DNA from: SLFT01 sp964493075
Lineage (GTDB): Bacteria; Hydrogenedentota; Hydrogenedentia; Hydrogenedentales; CAITNO01
NCBI GenBank assembly: GCA_964493075.1
Contig: CAZBNU010000055.1
Location: forward strand, 1 to 21,304
Direction: 5' to 3'
DNA length: 21,304 bases
A program made the translations under genes and the position numbers. The notes beneath the pieces were generated by a model that worked only from the letters and a program-made list of their open reading frames with translations, had not been told where the DNA came from and ran no database searches. Shown here piece after piece: positions 1 through 7,777 of the stretch (its first letter is position 1; every line of letters begins with the position of its first letter).

Positions 1-2
1 TA

Positions 3-1256
3 ATTGCCTTTCTCAAAACAGTTAAACAATTAAGAAAAAAATATCCCAGAATACTACGGGGCGCACATGGTGATGATAAAAGGATTTCCGAGGTAGATGA
101 GATTCTAATCTACATAAACAATCTGGAAGTGTTGAATATATTAAAAGGCCGCAAGGGAAAAGGACATGGCCTCGATGATGAATTTGTACATCAGTTATCT
201 TCGGCAGAACGAAGCCGTGCGCTGGTGTTTATTGAGGTTCTCAAGACCCTATACGAAGGAGATATTGAGAAGGCACTTTCAATGCTTGATTTATTTATTG
301 ATTCCGGCGTATTAGCAACCTGGGAATACTTACAGGAAGTCAAGGAAGGAAACTACGATGGTGATATCTCAATTCTTAATACCATCAAGGAGTTCAGGCA
401 AAAATATCCCAGGGTAATATCGACTCAACTGGATGGGGAAGAAATTCGAAAGCGGGCTGAAATAGACAAGATTCTTGAGCACTTGCTCGCTCTGGAACAA
501 TCAAGTGGTCAAGGTTTATGGAGGGAAGCCATGTCGAAGATTGAAGATGAAAGAGAAGCGATAACATCTCCAGCATATATGAATAAATTGGATAAGAAGG
601 CATCTGCCATTCAAAGTGCGTCTATTCTTGGAGCCCTGCACGAAGGCAAGAAAGAGAAGGCGCTTTCACTCCTTGATTTATTCATTGGCGGGGCGGTAGT
701 TTCGTCTTTGCAACATTTACAGGAAACGGATAAAGAAGAAGTAGATTTGTTTCTTCAGAATTTTAAGGATTTAAGGAATAAATACCCAAGAATATTACTT
801 GACGAACTCGGTAATGAGAAGAAATATTCTGAAGAGGATGATATTCTTGAAGCACTGGATAATCTGAAAAAAAACAATGACCTGATCCATGACAAGATAA
901 AGGATTATGGTCGTGACACTGAGTTCATATACAACCTGTCTTCTTCTGAACGAAACCGTGCGATGGAGTTCATTGAAGTTCTTAAAGCCATATACAAAGG
1001 AGATAACGAGAAAGCGCTTTCACTGCTTGATTTATCAATGGATTCTGGCATATTAGCAGCCTGGGAGTATCTGCAAACAGTCAAAAAAGGAAACTACGAT
1101 GGTGACCTCTTTTTTCTCAAAACCATCAAGGGTATCAGGCAAAAATATCCCAGGGTAATATCAACTCAACTTGATGGGGAAGAAATGCAGAAGAGGGTTG
1201 AAATGGCCGCTGAGGTGGACAAGGCTCTTAAAATCCTGGGAAATATGGAACAATAA
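3..1256 (+). CDS. Repeat protein of unknown function, 5' end outside window
   Basis: The frame is open from base 3 to the TAA at 1254-1256 (417 residues visible), so the true start lies left of the window. The GTG at 129 is not the start, because the 42 codons before it encode another copy of the same repeat (KKYPRIL segment). The visible protein consists of about 100-residue helical, charged units carrying LSS.ER.RA, EKALS.LDL and KYPR(I/V) motifs. Two unit types alternate (B-like end, A, B, A'), giving a 247-codon super-repeat. No signal peptide, membrane segment or catalytic motif is seen in the visible part. Codon and base use are clearly more AT-rich than the genes to the right, which suggests an accessory or transferred gene. 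I do not recognise the family; a scaffold or binding role is only a guess from the repeats. Confidence 0.85.
   Translation: MAFLKTVKQLRKKYPRILRGAHGDDKRISEVDEILIYINNLEVLNILKGRKGKGHGLDDEFVHQLSSAERSRALVFIEVLKTLYEGDIEKALSMLDLFIDSGVLATWEYLQEVKEGNYDGDISILNTIKEFRQKYPRVISTQLDGEEIRKRAEIDKILEHLLALEQSSGQGLWREAMSKIEDEREAITSPAYMNKLDKKASAIQSASILGALHEGKKEKALSLLDLFIGGAVVSSLQHLQETDKEEVDLFLQNFKDLRNKYPRILLDELGNEKKYSEEDDILEALDNLKKNNDLIHDKIKDYGRDTEFIYNLSSSERNRAMEFIEVLKAIYKGDNEKALSLLDLSMDSGILAAWEYLQTVKKGNYDGDLFFLKTIKGIRQKYPRVISTQLDGEEMQKRVEMAAEVDKALKILGNMEQ
3..1256 (+). repeat. Tandem 741-bp super-repeat inside the repeat-protein gene
   Basis: Bases 3-515 realign with 744-1256 at an offset of exactly 741 bp (247 codons). 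Three anchors agree: the Tyr codon of KYPR at 42 and 783, the same codon in the next unit at 405 and 1146, and the first Ser codon of LSS at 198 and 939. The best-conserved DNA runs from about 395 to 445 against 1136 to 1186, around the VISTQLDGEE segment. Each 741-bp unit holds two diverged half-units of about 100 residues. Confidence 0.85.
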
Positions 1257-1304
1257 GATTAATCAGACTGATTCAGGGTAATCTGACTAATCAGACAAGC
1301 GGAC
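1257..1304. repeat. 9-bp-period degenerate repeat with imperfect stem-loop after stop codon
   Basis: Directly after the TAA at 1254-1256, 9-base units such as TAATCAGAC (1260-1268 and 1288-1296) and TAATCTGAC (1279-1287) follow one another, with one extra base. GATTAATCAGA (1257-1267) can pair with TCTGACTAATC (1282-1292) with one mismatch. A short T-run (1310-1314) lies too far downstream for a classical intrinsic terminator. The placement after a stop codon and the 9-base period resemble the elements at 12483 and 16205. Confidence 0.5.
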
Positions 1305-1327
1305 AGATTATTTTTCCAGTCTCAGTT

Positions 1328-2512
1328 TTACTTTGCGGGCAATGTCTCCCGGAACAGGCGTAGCGCGTTTCCGCCCATGATTTTGGCGATGTCTTCCGGG
1401 GTAAAGCCCGCCTGCATCAGGGCGTCGGTTATCAATGCCACACCCGAAATGTCGAAGGGGGTAGTCACGGCGCCGTCGTAGTCTGAACCCAGGGCAATGT
1501 GATCAACGCCGACCAGGTCAATGCCGTAACGGATGTTGCGGATAATGGATGCCACATCTTTGCCGCCAGTTGCCCAGGGGAAATAGCCGATGCCGATAAC
1601 GCCGCCTTGCGCTGCGATTTGCTTCGCGTGCGTGTCGCTGAGGTTGCGTTCGTTGTCGCACACGCCCTTGAAACCCGTGTGGGAAATCACCACCGGGCGT
1701 GTTGTGATGTTCAGCACATCGTCAATCAGTTTTGGCGACGCATGGGCAAGATCAATCAGGATATGCTTCGCTTCCATGCTGCGTATCACTGACTCACCAA
1801 AAGGTGTAAGGCCGCCGCTGTCACGGCCGTGTGCTGCGCCGCCCACTTCGTTCCCGCCAAGATGCACCAATCCCCCGAGACGGATGCCGGCATCAAAGAG
1901 CACATCGAGGTTTTCCAGTTTCCCTTCAAGGCAATGCAGCCCCTCCACACCGAGAACGCCCGCGGTCAATGTCTTGTCCTGTTTCCGGTTCTCAAGGTAG
2001 CGTTCCAAATCCTGCATGGAACGGAGAATACGGAATTTTCCTACGGCATTTGCTTCCACTGTATGCAGTCGCTGTGCACAGAACAGTGCACGATGAAGGG
2101 TGCTTGTCCAAGCAGCCAACGGCCAGCGCTGGGCGACCACCTGAAAAGTCAGCGCGTCCAAATCCGTGGGTATCCAGGGCACTCCTTCACGCACGGGCGT
2201 TCTGGTCGGAATGGTGAACACCTGCAACGCCACGTTGCCTTCCACAAGACGCGGAATATCCACATGGCCGTAACGGCCATGTTTCAGCAGATCGCGACTG
2301 CAAATCAAGGCATCACAATGGAGATCCACCACGTCCAGTGTACCGTGCAACGTCAGCGCTTCCGCGGAAATTTTGTAAGGCTTGCGCAACCGGGTGCGGT
2401 TCACAAGGATATCGAAGAGAGGCGGCACGAGAAAGAAGTAGAATAACACGAATGCTGCTACTGAAATAATAAAGGCCATGGCGCACCATTTTCTTCGACG
2501 TGTGATACCCAT
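1328..2512 (-). CDS. Membrane-anchored dipeptidase, peptidase family M19 (renal dipeptidase type)
   Basis: This is a 394-residue zinc dipeptidase of the M19 amidohydrolase-like family, which hydrolyses dipeptides, including D-residue-containing ones in bacteria. An N-terminal hydrophobic helix (about 12-34) after an RRRK cluster should anchor it with the catalytic domain outside the cytoplasm. The expected binuclear metal ligands are visible: H65 and D67 (DLHCD), E190 (GVEG), H257 (LAHAS) and H278 (ISHTG), plus GSDYDG at 342-347. Length is normal for the family with an added anchor. No strong ribosome site precedes the ATG at 2512. Met13 would be an alternative start but would remove the basic residues before the helix. 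It is transcribed divergently from the glycerophosphodiesterase gene, and the 187-bp gap must hold both promoters. Confidence 0.92.
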   Translation of the reverse strand: MGITRRRKWCAMAFIISVAAFVLFYFFLVPPLFDILVNRTRLRKPYKISAEALTLHGTLDVVDLHCDALICSRDLLKHGRYGHVDIPRLVEGNVALQVFTIPTRTPVREGVPWIPTDLDALTFQVVAQRWPLAAWTSTLHRALFCAQRLHTVEANAVGKFRILRSMQDLERYLENRKQDKTLTAGVLGVEGLHCLEGKLENLDVLFDAGIRLGGLVHLGGNEVGGAAHGRDSGGLTPFGESVIRSMEAKHILIDLAHASPKLIDDVLNITTRPVVISHTGFKGVCDNERNLSDTHAKQIAAQGGVIGIGYFPWATGGKDVASIIRNIRYGIDLVGVDHIALGSDYDGAVTTPFDISGVALITDALMQAGFTPEDIAKIMGGNALRLFRETLPAK

Positions 2513-2699
2513 AAAACAGGGTCCCGGTGTTTTTCAATACAATTTGATGCATGCAGTGTACGCCGGTAATGAAATGAATAGCAATTATTTGGCGCTATGT
2601 GGCATACAAGCCGGTATATGGGGTATTCTGTCTGGAATTCAAATTGGATATTGCCTCTGGAGAAGCAACGCGATGCTTCCAAACGGGAGAGAACAGATC

Positions 2700-3638
2700 A
2701 TGAATCATCGAATCAATCTATTATGTGCTGGCGGCCTGGCCGTGTTGTTATGTGCCGGGTGCGCCACCTTTCAGCCTGGTGCGCCGACGGGGGTAGTGGA
2801 TGTCATCGCCCATCGCGGTGCAAGCCAGCGGGCGCCCGAAAATACCCTCGCGGCGTTTCGCCTTGCCCACGAAATGGGCGCTGACTGGTTTGAACTGGAT
2901 TGTCATCTCACCAAGGACAGCGGTGTTATTATCATACATGACGCTACATTGGAACGGACGGTTGGCATTGTGGAAAATGTGGCCGATCACGATCTGGATG
3001 CATTGCAACAGATGGATGCAGGTATCTGGAAGAATGCGCGTTTTGCCGGGGAACCCCTGCCCACGCTGGGAGAATCTCTGGACTTTGCCAAGGGCCGCAT
3101 TGGTGTTTACGTGGAAATCAAAAATGTGGCGGATGATACTGTTTTAATGGGCGAGTTGCTGCAGCTGGCCGAAGAACATCCTGTTCTGACGGACTCGCTT
3201 GCAACGCAGTTCATGGCGGCTATTGAAGCGTCCGGAACACGCAATCTGACACTCACGCGCCACTGCATCCAAGAGATTCGAAAACGAAACATGGAAAAGG
3301 GTGTGGTTATTCAGTCGTTCTCGCCGGTTATATGCGCCATTACCCGGATCGAAGCGCCCGATATCCGCGTGGAGCTGCTTTCCGGGGTGGAGACCGACAA
3401 GCATGCGGAGTGGGAACAGGTATGTCGCTGGGTGTTTCTGCTGGATGTGGACGGCTTGAATATCAGCGCCAAGGGCGTCACACCGGGACGGCTCGCCGCC
3501 ATTCAAAGCGCCGGTAAAACCATGGCGGTCTACACCGTGGATGAACCGGCGGAAATGGGTCGCTTCGCCTCCTGGGGAGTGGATGCCATCATCACGAACC
3601 GCCCCGATATAGGTCTGGAAGTGCTGGGGCGAAAGTAG
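2700..3638 (+). CDS. Glycerophosphodiester phosphodiesterase, lipoprotein
   Basis: This 312-residue GDPD-family protein cleaves glycerophosphodiesters to glycerol-3-phosphate and an alcohol. I chose the ATG at 2700 because GGGAGAG lies about 10 bases upstream and the protein then begins with a lipoprotein signal peptide whose lipobox is LCAGC (Cys21). The longer reading from 2478 would bury this signal. Family motifs are complete: H38-R39 (IAHRGAS.RAPENT), E65 and D67 (FELD), H80 (IIHD), E139 and K141 (VEIK), and a C-terminal WGVDAIITNRPD block at 292-303. The lipobox indicates attachment to a membrane, probably facing the periplasm. It ends 16 bp from the stop of the convergent secreted-protein gene, with no clear terminator between them. 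Confidence 0.93.
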   Translation: MNHRINLLCAGGLAVLLCAGCATFQPGAPTGVVDVIAHRGASQRAPENTLAAFRLAHEMGADWFELDCHLTKDSGVIIIHDATLERTVGIVENVADHDLDALQQMDAGIWKNARFAGEPLPTLGESLDFAKGRIGVYVEIKNVADDTVLMGELLQLAEEHPVLTDSLATQFMAAIEASGTRNLTLTRHCIQEIRKRNMEKGVVIQSFSPVICAITRIEAPDIRVELLSGVETDKHAEWEQVCRWVFLLDVDGLNISAKGVTPGRLAAIQSAGKTMAVYTVDEPAEMGRFASWGVDAIITNRPDIGLEVLGRK

Positions 3639-3654
3639 AATAAGCGGCACGTCA

Positions 3655-5019
3655 TTACGGCAATGCAACGATGCCGCTCATATCATACTGCCAGATTCTT
3701 CCGCCAACGGCGATGCCGTTAACATACCCTGCGGTGGGTGTAATAAACATGCGGCGCAATGCGGTTTCTGATGCACTGAACGTGCCCATGGGTGAAGCGC
3801 GAAACAACAATGTGGCATCGCCCTGCCGCGAGAACAGATCGGCAACAAGCAGCACCGTGTACAACGGCGATGTATTTCCCTGTTCCGCCAGCAGGATAGC
3901 CGCTTCCAGCAATGCTTCCGAATTCGCCAGCCACAGCGTGCCGAGATAGATGAGAAAAACATCCGGGGTGGCCATCATGATTTCCGGCGGTGCCAACTCT
4001 GCCACAGGTGAGTCTGGCAGTGATACCGCCGTGCGCATGACCGCTGCCGTGCGTTGCATCAAATCAGGTCGCCCTGGAAGATTCGTGGCCACCACCGCTT
4101 TCATGGCCTGCTCCAACGCCAGCATCATAAATTCCGGCAGGGGCGGTTGTGGGACGTAAGGCGGCATCACGAAAAGGTCGCGCTGCATCTCCTCCGGTAT
4201 CACGGGGATGTCCAGTGCAATGCCGGGCAACCGCAGGGGCGACGATGCCGCGCTGAAAGGAACTGCCTGCGGCACATACAACGCGGATACAGCATGCATG
4301 GGCTGCGGTATGGCTTTGAAGATATTCTGCAAACAGGTAACGTGGGCTTCAGAAAGCGCCCCATTATCCAAGAGCCATATCCCCGTAGCGTCTACAAAAT
4401 CAGTCATTCGGCGTGGCAGGGTGAACCACGTTTCAGCAGAACGATCACCCCTAAAAACGCCAAGGCTAACGCAGGACTGCATCGCGTCTGCGTACCTTTC
4501 AGCGGATGTCGCCGCAGCGGTCAGATGTTCCTCCAGCGCAACCGGATTGCCTTTGAGGGTATCGTTGATCCCCTCGGCAATGGCATTGTTCACTGCCTCG
4601 TCGCCTGTGATGAAGAGGCGTTCTAAAAACAACAATGCCTGTGTTGGGGCAAGCGTCGATTGTACGGGATTGCTTTCCCAGTAGAGGCGCACTGCCGTAG
4701 CGGCAAAGGCGCCAGCAAACCGCGCCATGCGCTGCCTGTCCGCTGTGCCGTAGGTAATATGGGATGCCAGGTTTGCGGCGTGGTGTTCGGTAAAGGGGTG
4801 CTTTTCCAGAAACGACGTAAATATCGCCATGCGTGCGGCCAAATCCACGCCATCCTGCATGACATGGTTCTTGAGAAACTCAGACTCCTGCGCTACAGGC
4901 GCCACACCAAGATCAGACAGCACCTGCAACAACCGTTCCTGCTGGGTACTGTCAAAAGTGTCTGGCAAATCATCCGCTGCTGCAGCTGCAACAATCGTCA
5001 GTAGTATCAGAAGTTGCAT
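3655..5019 (-). CDS. Secreted protein of unknown function
   Basis: I do not recognise this 454-residue protein. It begins with a short signal peptide (about residues 1-15, MQLLILLTIVAAAAA) ahead of DD, so it is probably exported. The body is mostly predicted helix rich in Ala, Leu and Met. A Pro-rich hinge at about 261-296 separates an N-terminal helical half from a C-terminal half that ends in a short Gly-rich segment. No catalytic motif, metal site or repeat stands out. It lies 41 bp downstream of the alternative-oxidase-like gene on the same strand and could be cotranscribed with it. A small hairpin sits in that gap, and the ribosome site before its ATG is weak, so it may depend on the upstream gene for translation. 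Confidence 0.8.
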   Translation of the reverse strand: MQLLILLTIVAAAAADDLPDTFDSTQQERLLQVLSDLGVAPVAQESEFLKNHVMQDGVDLAARMAIFTSFLEKHPFTEHHAANLASHITYGTADRQRMARFAGAFAATAVRLYWESNPVQSTLAPTQALLFLERLFITGDEAVNNAIAEGINDTLKGNPVALEEHLTAAATSAERYADAMQSCVSLGVFRGDRSAETWFTLPRRMTDFVDATGIWLLDNGALSEAHVTCLQNIFKAIPQPMHAVSALYVPQAVPFSAASSPLRLPGIALDIPVIPEEMQRDLFVMPPYVPQPPLPEFMMLALEQAMKAVVATNLPGRPDLMQRTAAVMRTAVSLPDSPVAELAPPEIMMATPDVFLIYLGTLWLANSEALLEAAILLAEQGNTSPLYTVLLVADLFSRQGDATLLFRASPMGTFSASETALRRMFITPTAGYVNGIAVGGRIWQYDMSGIVALP

Positions 5020-5036
5020 AGTTCCACACTTAAACT

Positions 5037-5053
5037 GCAGGCTTCCGTCCTGC
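5037..5053 (-). other. Short intercistronic hairpin
   Basis: GCAGG (5037-5041) and CCTGC (5049-5053) form a perfect 5-bp stem around a 7-base loop. It lies in the 41-bp gap between the oxidase-like gene and the secreted-protein gene. No T-tract follows on the minus strand, so it is more likely an mRNA-processing or translation-tuning element than a terminator. It is short enough to be chance. Confidence 0.25.
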
Positions 5054-5060
5054 GGTTATA

Positions 5061-5759
5061 TTACGGTTTGAATTCACGGCCTGTGATGCGCTCGTACTCT
5101 TCCCAGGACTCATGCTTGTGATCCCGCTCATCCAGGCTGATGCGACGAAACAGGTCCGCCAGCGTTTTCACCTTCGGATAGTACTCAAAATACGCTGTAT
5201 CAATCTCTTCTTCTTCCCATTCGGGATGGTCCACCACGGCCTTTGCGTATTCGCGTTCCGCATGGCTTTCAAAACGGGCATTCATATCGAAAGACCACTC
5301 CGGTTTGATGCGATACATAATGCGGGTCAAGAAGTAATAAGTGAAAGCAAGAAATCGGGGAATGATGAAATGTTTGAGGAAGGACTTTTTCATCCCGCGC
5401 TGCCGCATCAGATCTTCCAGAACAAGCATGTGCCACTGTTCATTGTCCTGAGAAACACGCCCCATGTTGATATGCTTCCATGCCGCATCAGAGTTTTCCT
5501 TCTGTGTATATTCTGTTCCCGTGTACTGGCGGGTCAGGCGAAGGTAAGACCCCACCTCCCACGCCATATAGGGATACCGGGCAAGAATCTCAATCACCAC
5601 AAACTTGTCAATCTCGCGCTCCTTGCCGTAAACAATATCCATGGCGACATACATGCAGCGCAATATGATGTTGGAATGGAGCCCTTCATCTTTAAGGGTC
5701 TTTTCCCATTCTTCCTTCAGATTCATTTCTTTGCCGATGGTATACTCGAATTTTGACAT
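5061..5759 (-). CDS. Alternative oxidase-like di-iron protein (quinol oxidase type)
   Basis: This 232-residue protein carries the full di-iron ligand set of alternative oxidases, the monotopic membrane enzymes that oxidise quinol and reduce O2 to water without pumping protons. The candidate ligands are E57 (VIEILARYP), E107 and H110 (NEQWHML, compare NERMHL), E164 (FESHAEREY, compare LEEEAVHTY, with the conserved Tyr at 171), and E211 and H214 (DERDHKH, compare DEAHH). The stretch EYY...TLADLFRRISLDE also matches the family. A hydrophobic patch (about 130-150) could bind the membrane. GGGAG (rc of 5768-5772) lies 8 bases before the ATG. An inverted repeat sits about 75 bp upstream. Substitutions such as H166 for a usual Glu mean it could be a divergent di-iron oxidase with another substrate. 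Confidence 0.82.
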   Translation of the reverse strand: MSKFEYTIGKEMNLKEEWEKTLKDEGLHSNIILRCMYVAMDIVYGKEREIDKFVVIEILARYPYMAWEVGSYLRLTRQYTGTEYTQKENSDAAWKHINMGRVSQDNEQWHMLVLEDLMRQRGMKKSFLKHFIIPRFLAFTYYFLTRIMYRIKPEWSFDMNARFESHAEREYAKAVVDHPEWEEEEIDTAYFEYYPKVKTLADLFRRISLDERDHKHESWEEYERITGREFKP

Positions 5760-5834
5760 GCAATCATCTCCCTGTGTAGTTTTTTCTGTTCATAAAAACG
5801 TTTCAATAAGCGCAAATACGAATAACAAACAAAC

Positions 5835-5854
5835 ACAAATATTTGCATATTTGT
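5835..5854. promoter_or_regulatory. Perfect 8-bp inverted repeat, candidate operator for the oxidase-like gene
   Basis: ACAAATAT (5835-5842) and ATATTTGT (5847-5854) are perfect inverted arms around TTGC. The site lies in the 124-bp AT-rich gap between the MaoC gene and the oxidase-like gene, about 75 bp upstream of the latter's start on the minus strand. This is where a dimeric regulator could act on a promoter serving that gene. The AT-rich background raises the chance of a coincidental palindrome. Confidence 0.4.
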
Positions 5855-5883
5855 TCCCAGGAAAATGAAATTCGGGAGAATCG

Positions 5884-6783
5884 TTATTCTTCTATCAGCG
5901 TCTCATCAGCAGCAACATTTTTAAGTGCAGACACAATGCTTGGACGTGAGTTGCCCTTGTTATACAAGTCAAAACGATAACCTCCGTCCTTTTCACAGCC
6001 TTTCATGGTGCATCCAGAATCCATGAAGATGGGTCCCTTAAAGGCGGCATCAATGCGGGTCGGCTGTTCATAAGAAAATTCTGGAATATGGGCAAGGCAA
6101 CGGCACAGGCTCCACATGCCATGCACAATATCACGTTTGAATCCGAACAACTTTGCCGCAAACCGGGATACGTGAATGGGGTTGTAATCGCCGGTGATCT
6201 TGGCATAGCGTTTGCCCATGTCCACCGGCACCTTCCACTCGGCTTCAAGGGTCGGCTCTCCAAGGTCCTCAAAGTTCGCCCAGGGATGCTGATCGCCAGG
6301 CTTGCCGAACTTCCTGCCGCGGAAAATATAGGTGCTGACGCTTTCCCAGAGACATTTGTCTTCAACGCACAGGGTCGTGGTGATGTCCGTCTCCAGACCG
6401 GCCTTCAAGGTGCGGGCGTCCGATATGCGGCAATGCAGGTCCACTTTCTGAGTCTCTGGTATGGGTTCATGCTGCACAATATGCATGCGGGAATGCACCG
6501 CGCCCAGGGGGGACGCAGGAAAACGTTTGTCCGTAATCAGGTGTATGTGCATGGAGGAGGTGAACACATGGGGATACAAGAGCGGCAGGTTCCCATCGTT
6601 GCCGATACCACACAATTCACGGTAGGCCTGGATTTTTTCCGGGGATTCCGTGGCCTGCATCCACTTCGACTCCATCCGGGGGATGTTTTCCAGACCGGAG
6701 AACTTGCTGCGGCCAGGGGTGAAGGCGCTGAAATAGGCCGGACCGAGAGCGGGTTTTTCCTTGAATTCGCGAATAGTATCCAT
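5884..6783 (-). CDS. MaoC-like hot-dog acyl dehydratase
   Basis: This 299-residue protein belongs to the MaoC/(R)-hydratase group of hot-dog enzymes, which hydrate or dehydrate enoyl/3-hydroxyacyl thioesters. The C-terminal half has the hydratase signature YAKITGDYNPIHVSRFAA, with catalytic Asp199 and His204, followed by IVHGM (219-223). The N-terminal half, including LPLLYPHVF and a FP..PLGAVH segment, looks like a second, non-catalytic hot-dog, so a double-hot-dog fold is likely. I chose the ATG at 6783 because AGGAG (rc of 6795-6799) precedes it by 11 bases; the ATG at 6810 lacks a good ribosome site. A weak promoter candidate lies in the 87-bp gap upstream (TTGTTT, 16 bases, TATAGT on the minus strand, rc of 6866-6839). 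The substrate cannot be told from the sequence. Confidence 0.85.
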   Translation of the reverse strand: MDTIREFKEKPALGPAYFSAFTPGRSKFSGLENIPRMESKWMQATESPEKIQAYRELCGIGNDGNLPLLYPHVFTSSMHIHLITDKRFPASPLGAVHSRMHIVQHEPIPETQKVDLHCRISDARTLKAGLETDITTTLCVEDKCLWESVSTYIFRGRKFGKPGDQHPWANFEDLGEPTLEAEWKVPVDMGKRYAKITGDYNPIHVSRFAAKLFGFKRDIVHGMWSLCRCLAHIPEFSYEQPTRIDAAFKGPIFMDSGCTMKGCEKDGGYRFDLYNKGNSRPSIVSALKNVAADETLIEE

Positions 6784-6870
6784 AGATTCATTATCTCCTG
6801 AAGGTTGCATATCCTGATACCAGACATCTTTTCTTCATACTATACATATTCACAGCAGAAAAACAAACTG

Positions 6871-7761
6871 TTATTCTGTAATCTCTTCCGCAGATTCCCC
6901 CTCGTCGCTCACTACAGATTCCCCTTCGCCCTCAATATCCTCTGCAGGGTCCTTCAGATGAAACATGAAAATGCGAGGCTCGATACTGTCGTAGCCTTCA
7001 AGGGCGCCCCAATGAATGGCATATACGCCGGGTTCCAGGGGGGCGGCCGCTCGCAACTCTACCAGCAGTTTTCCCGGTTCGTCCAAAACATTGGTGTGCA
7101 GCGCAAGAGACTTTTCCGCAATCCAGATTTCCTCTGGATATTCTATTTTTTCAGATGTCTCCGACTCGATGCTTTGTGGTCGTGACGTCTGCATAACTGC
7201 AGCATTAACCCGTTGCATTTTATGCATGCGCCCATCGTAGGCAGAGACTTTGTGCCCAATCATGCAGGGTGGGTTTTCCCCGAAATCCGATTGCGGGCCG
7301 CGCCAGGGGATGACAAGTTCGGGGTTGACAGGCGTGCCCCAGACATTCCCCATGTCCTTGACAGCGTAATGATTGGGCCGTGGATGGTTTGTCTCGTAAT
7401 ACCGGTAATTTTCGTAAAAATAGACCCCTTCGCTGACAGGCAGGTTCCAGAGCATGACAGTAGGCGCCTCGGTTCTTCCCAATGACTCCACCGTTATTTC
7501 CAGTTGTGCTGGGGTATAGCCGGTCTTCAAGAAATCCAGTTGCAGGGTTCCGGTTGTAGCCCCCAGCGAATAAAGACCTCGCGCATTGCTTAATGTTTCA
7601 AAGTCGGTTCCTCTGACACGCACCACCACCCCCGGCAATGCCTGGCCACTTATATCAGTTATTTCGCCCCGCACATAGACTTTGTGCATGTAATCGCAGG
7701 AAGACAGAAAAAACGCCGCAACCAAAAGAGTTCCAATATAGAGGTGACGTTTTTTCATCAT
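6871..7761 (-). CDS. Lipoprotein with carboxypeptidase regulatory-like domain
   Basis: This 296-residue protein starts with a lipoprotein signal peptide ending in the lipobox LSSC (Cys22). Residues about 28-105 form a carboxypeptidase regulatory-like beta-sandwich (VRGEITD.SGQALPGVVV, then GLYSLGATTG and FLKTGYTP), common in surface and secreted proteins. The middle (about 115-265) is unrecognised but may be a second beta-rich domain. The C-terminal 25 residues are strongly acidic and low-complexity. The start may be either of two consecutive ATGs (7761 or 7758), neither with a strong ribosome site. It follows the TIM-barrel gene by 16 bp and is probably cotranscribed with it. The role is unknown; a cell-surface binding or structural protein is likely. 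Confidence 0.8.
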   Translation of the reverse strand: MMKKRHLYIGTLLVAAFFLSSCDYMHKVYVRGEITDISGQALPGVVVRVRGTDFETLSNARGLYSLGATTGTLQLDFLKTGYTPAQLEITVESLGRTEAPTVMLWNLPVSEGVYFYENYRYYETNHPRPNHYAVKDMGNVWGTPVNPELVIPWRGPQSDFGENPPCMIGHKVSAYDGRMHKMQRVNAAVMQTSRPQSIESETSEKIEYPEEIWIAEKSLALHTNVLDEPGKLLVELRAAAPLEPGVYAIHWGALEGYDSIEPRIFMFHLKDPAEDIEGEGESVVSDEGESAEEITE

Positions 7762-7777
7762 GATACAAGGTTCCGAC

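Noticed and set aside
129..131. GTG at 129 as the start of the first gene
   Set aside because: The frame is open to the left edge and the 42 codons before it encode a further repeat copy, so the gene starts outside the window.
2478..2699. N-terminal extension of the glycerophosphodiesterase from an ATG at 2478
   Set aside because: It would bury a clean lipoprotein signal peptide and overlaps the start of the divergent dipeptidase; the ATG at 2700 has a ribosome site.
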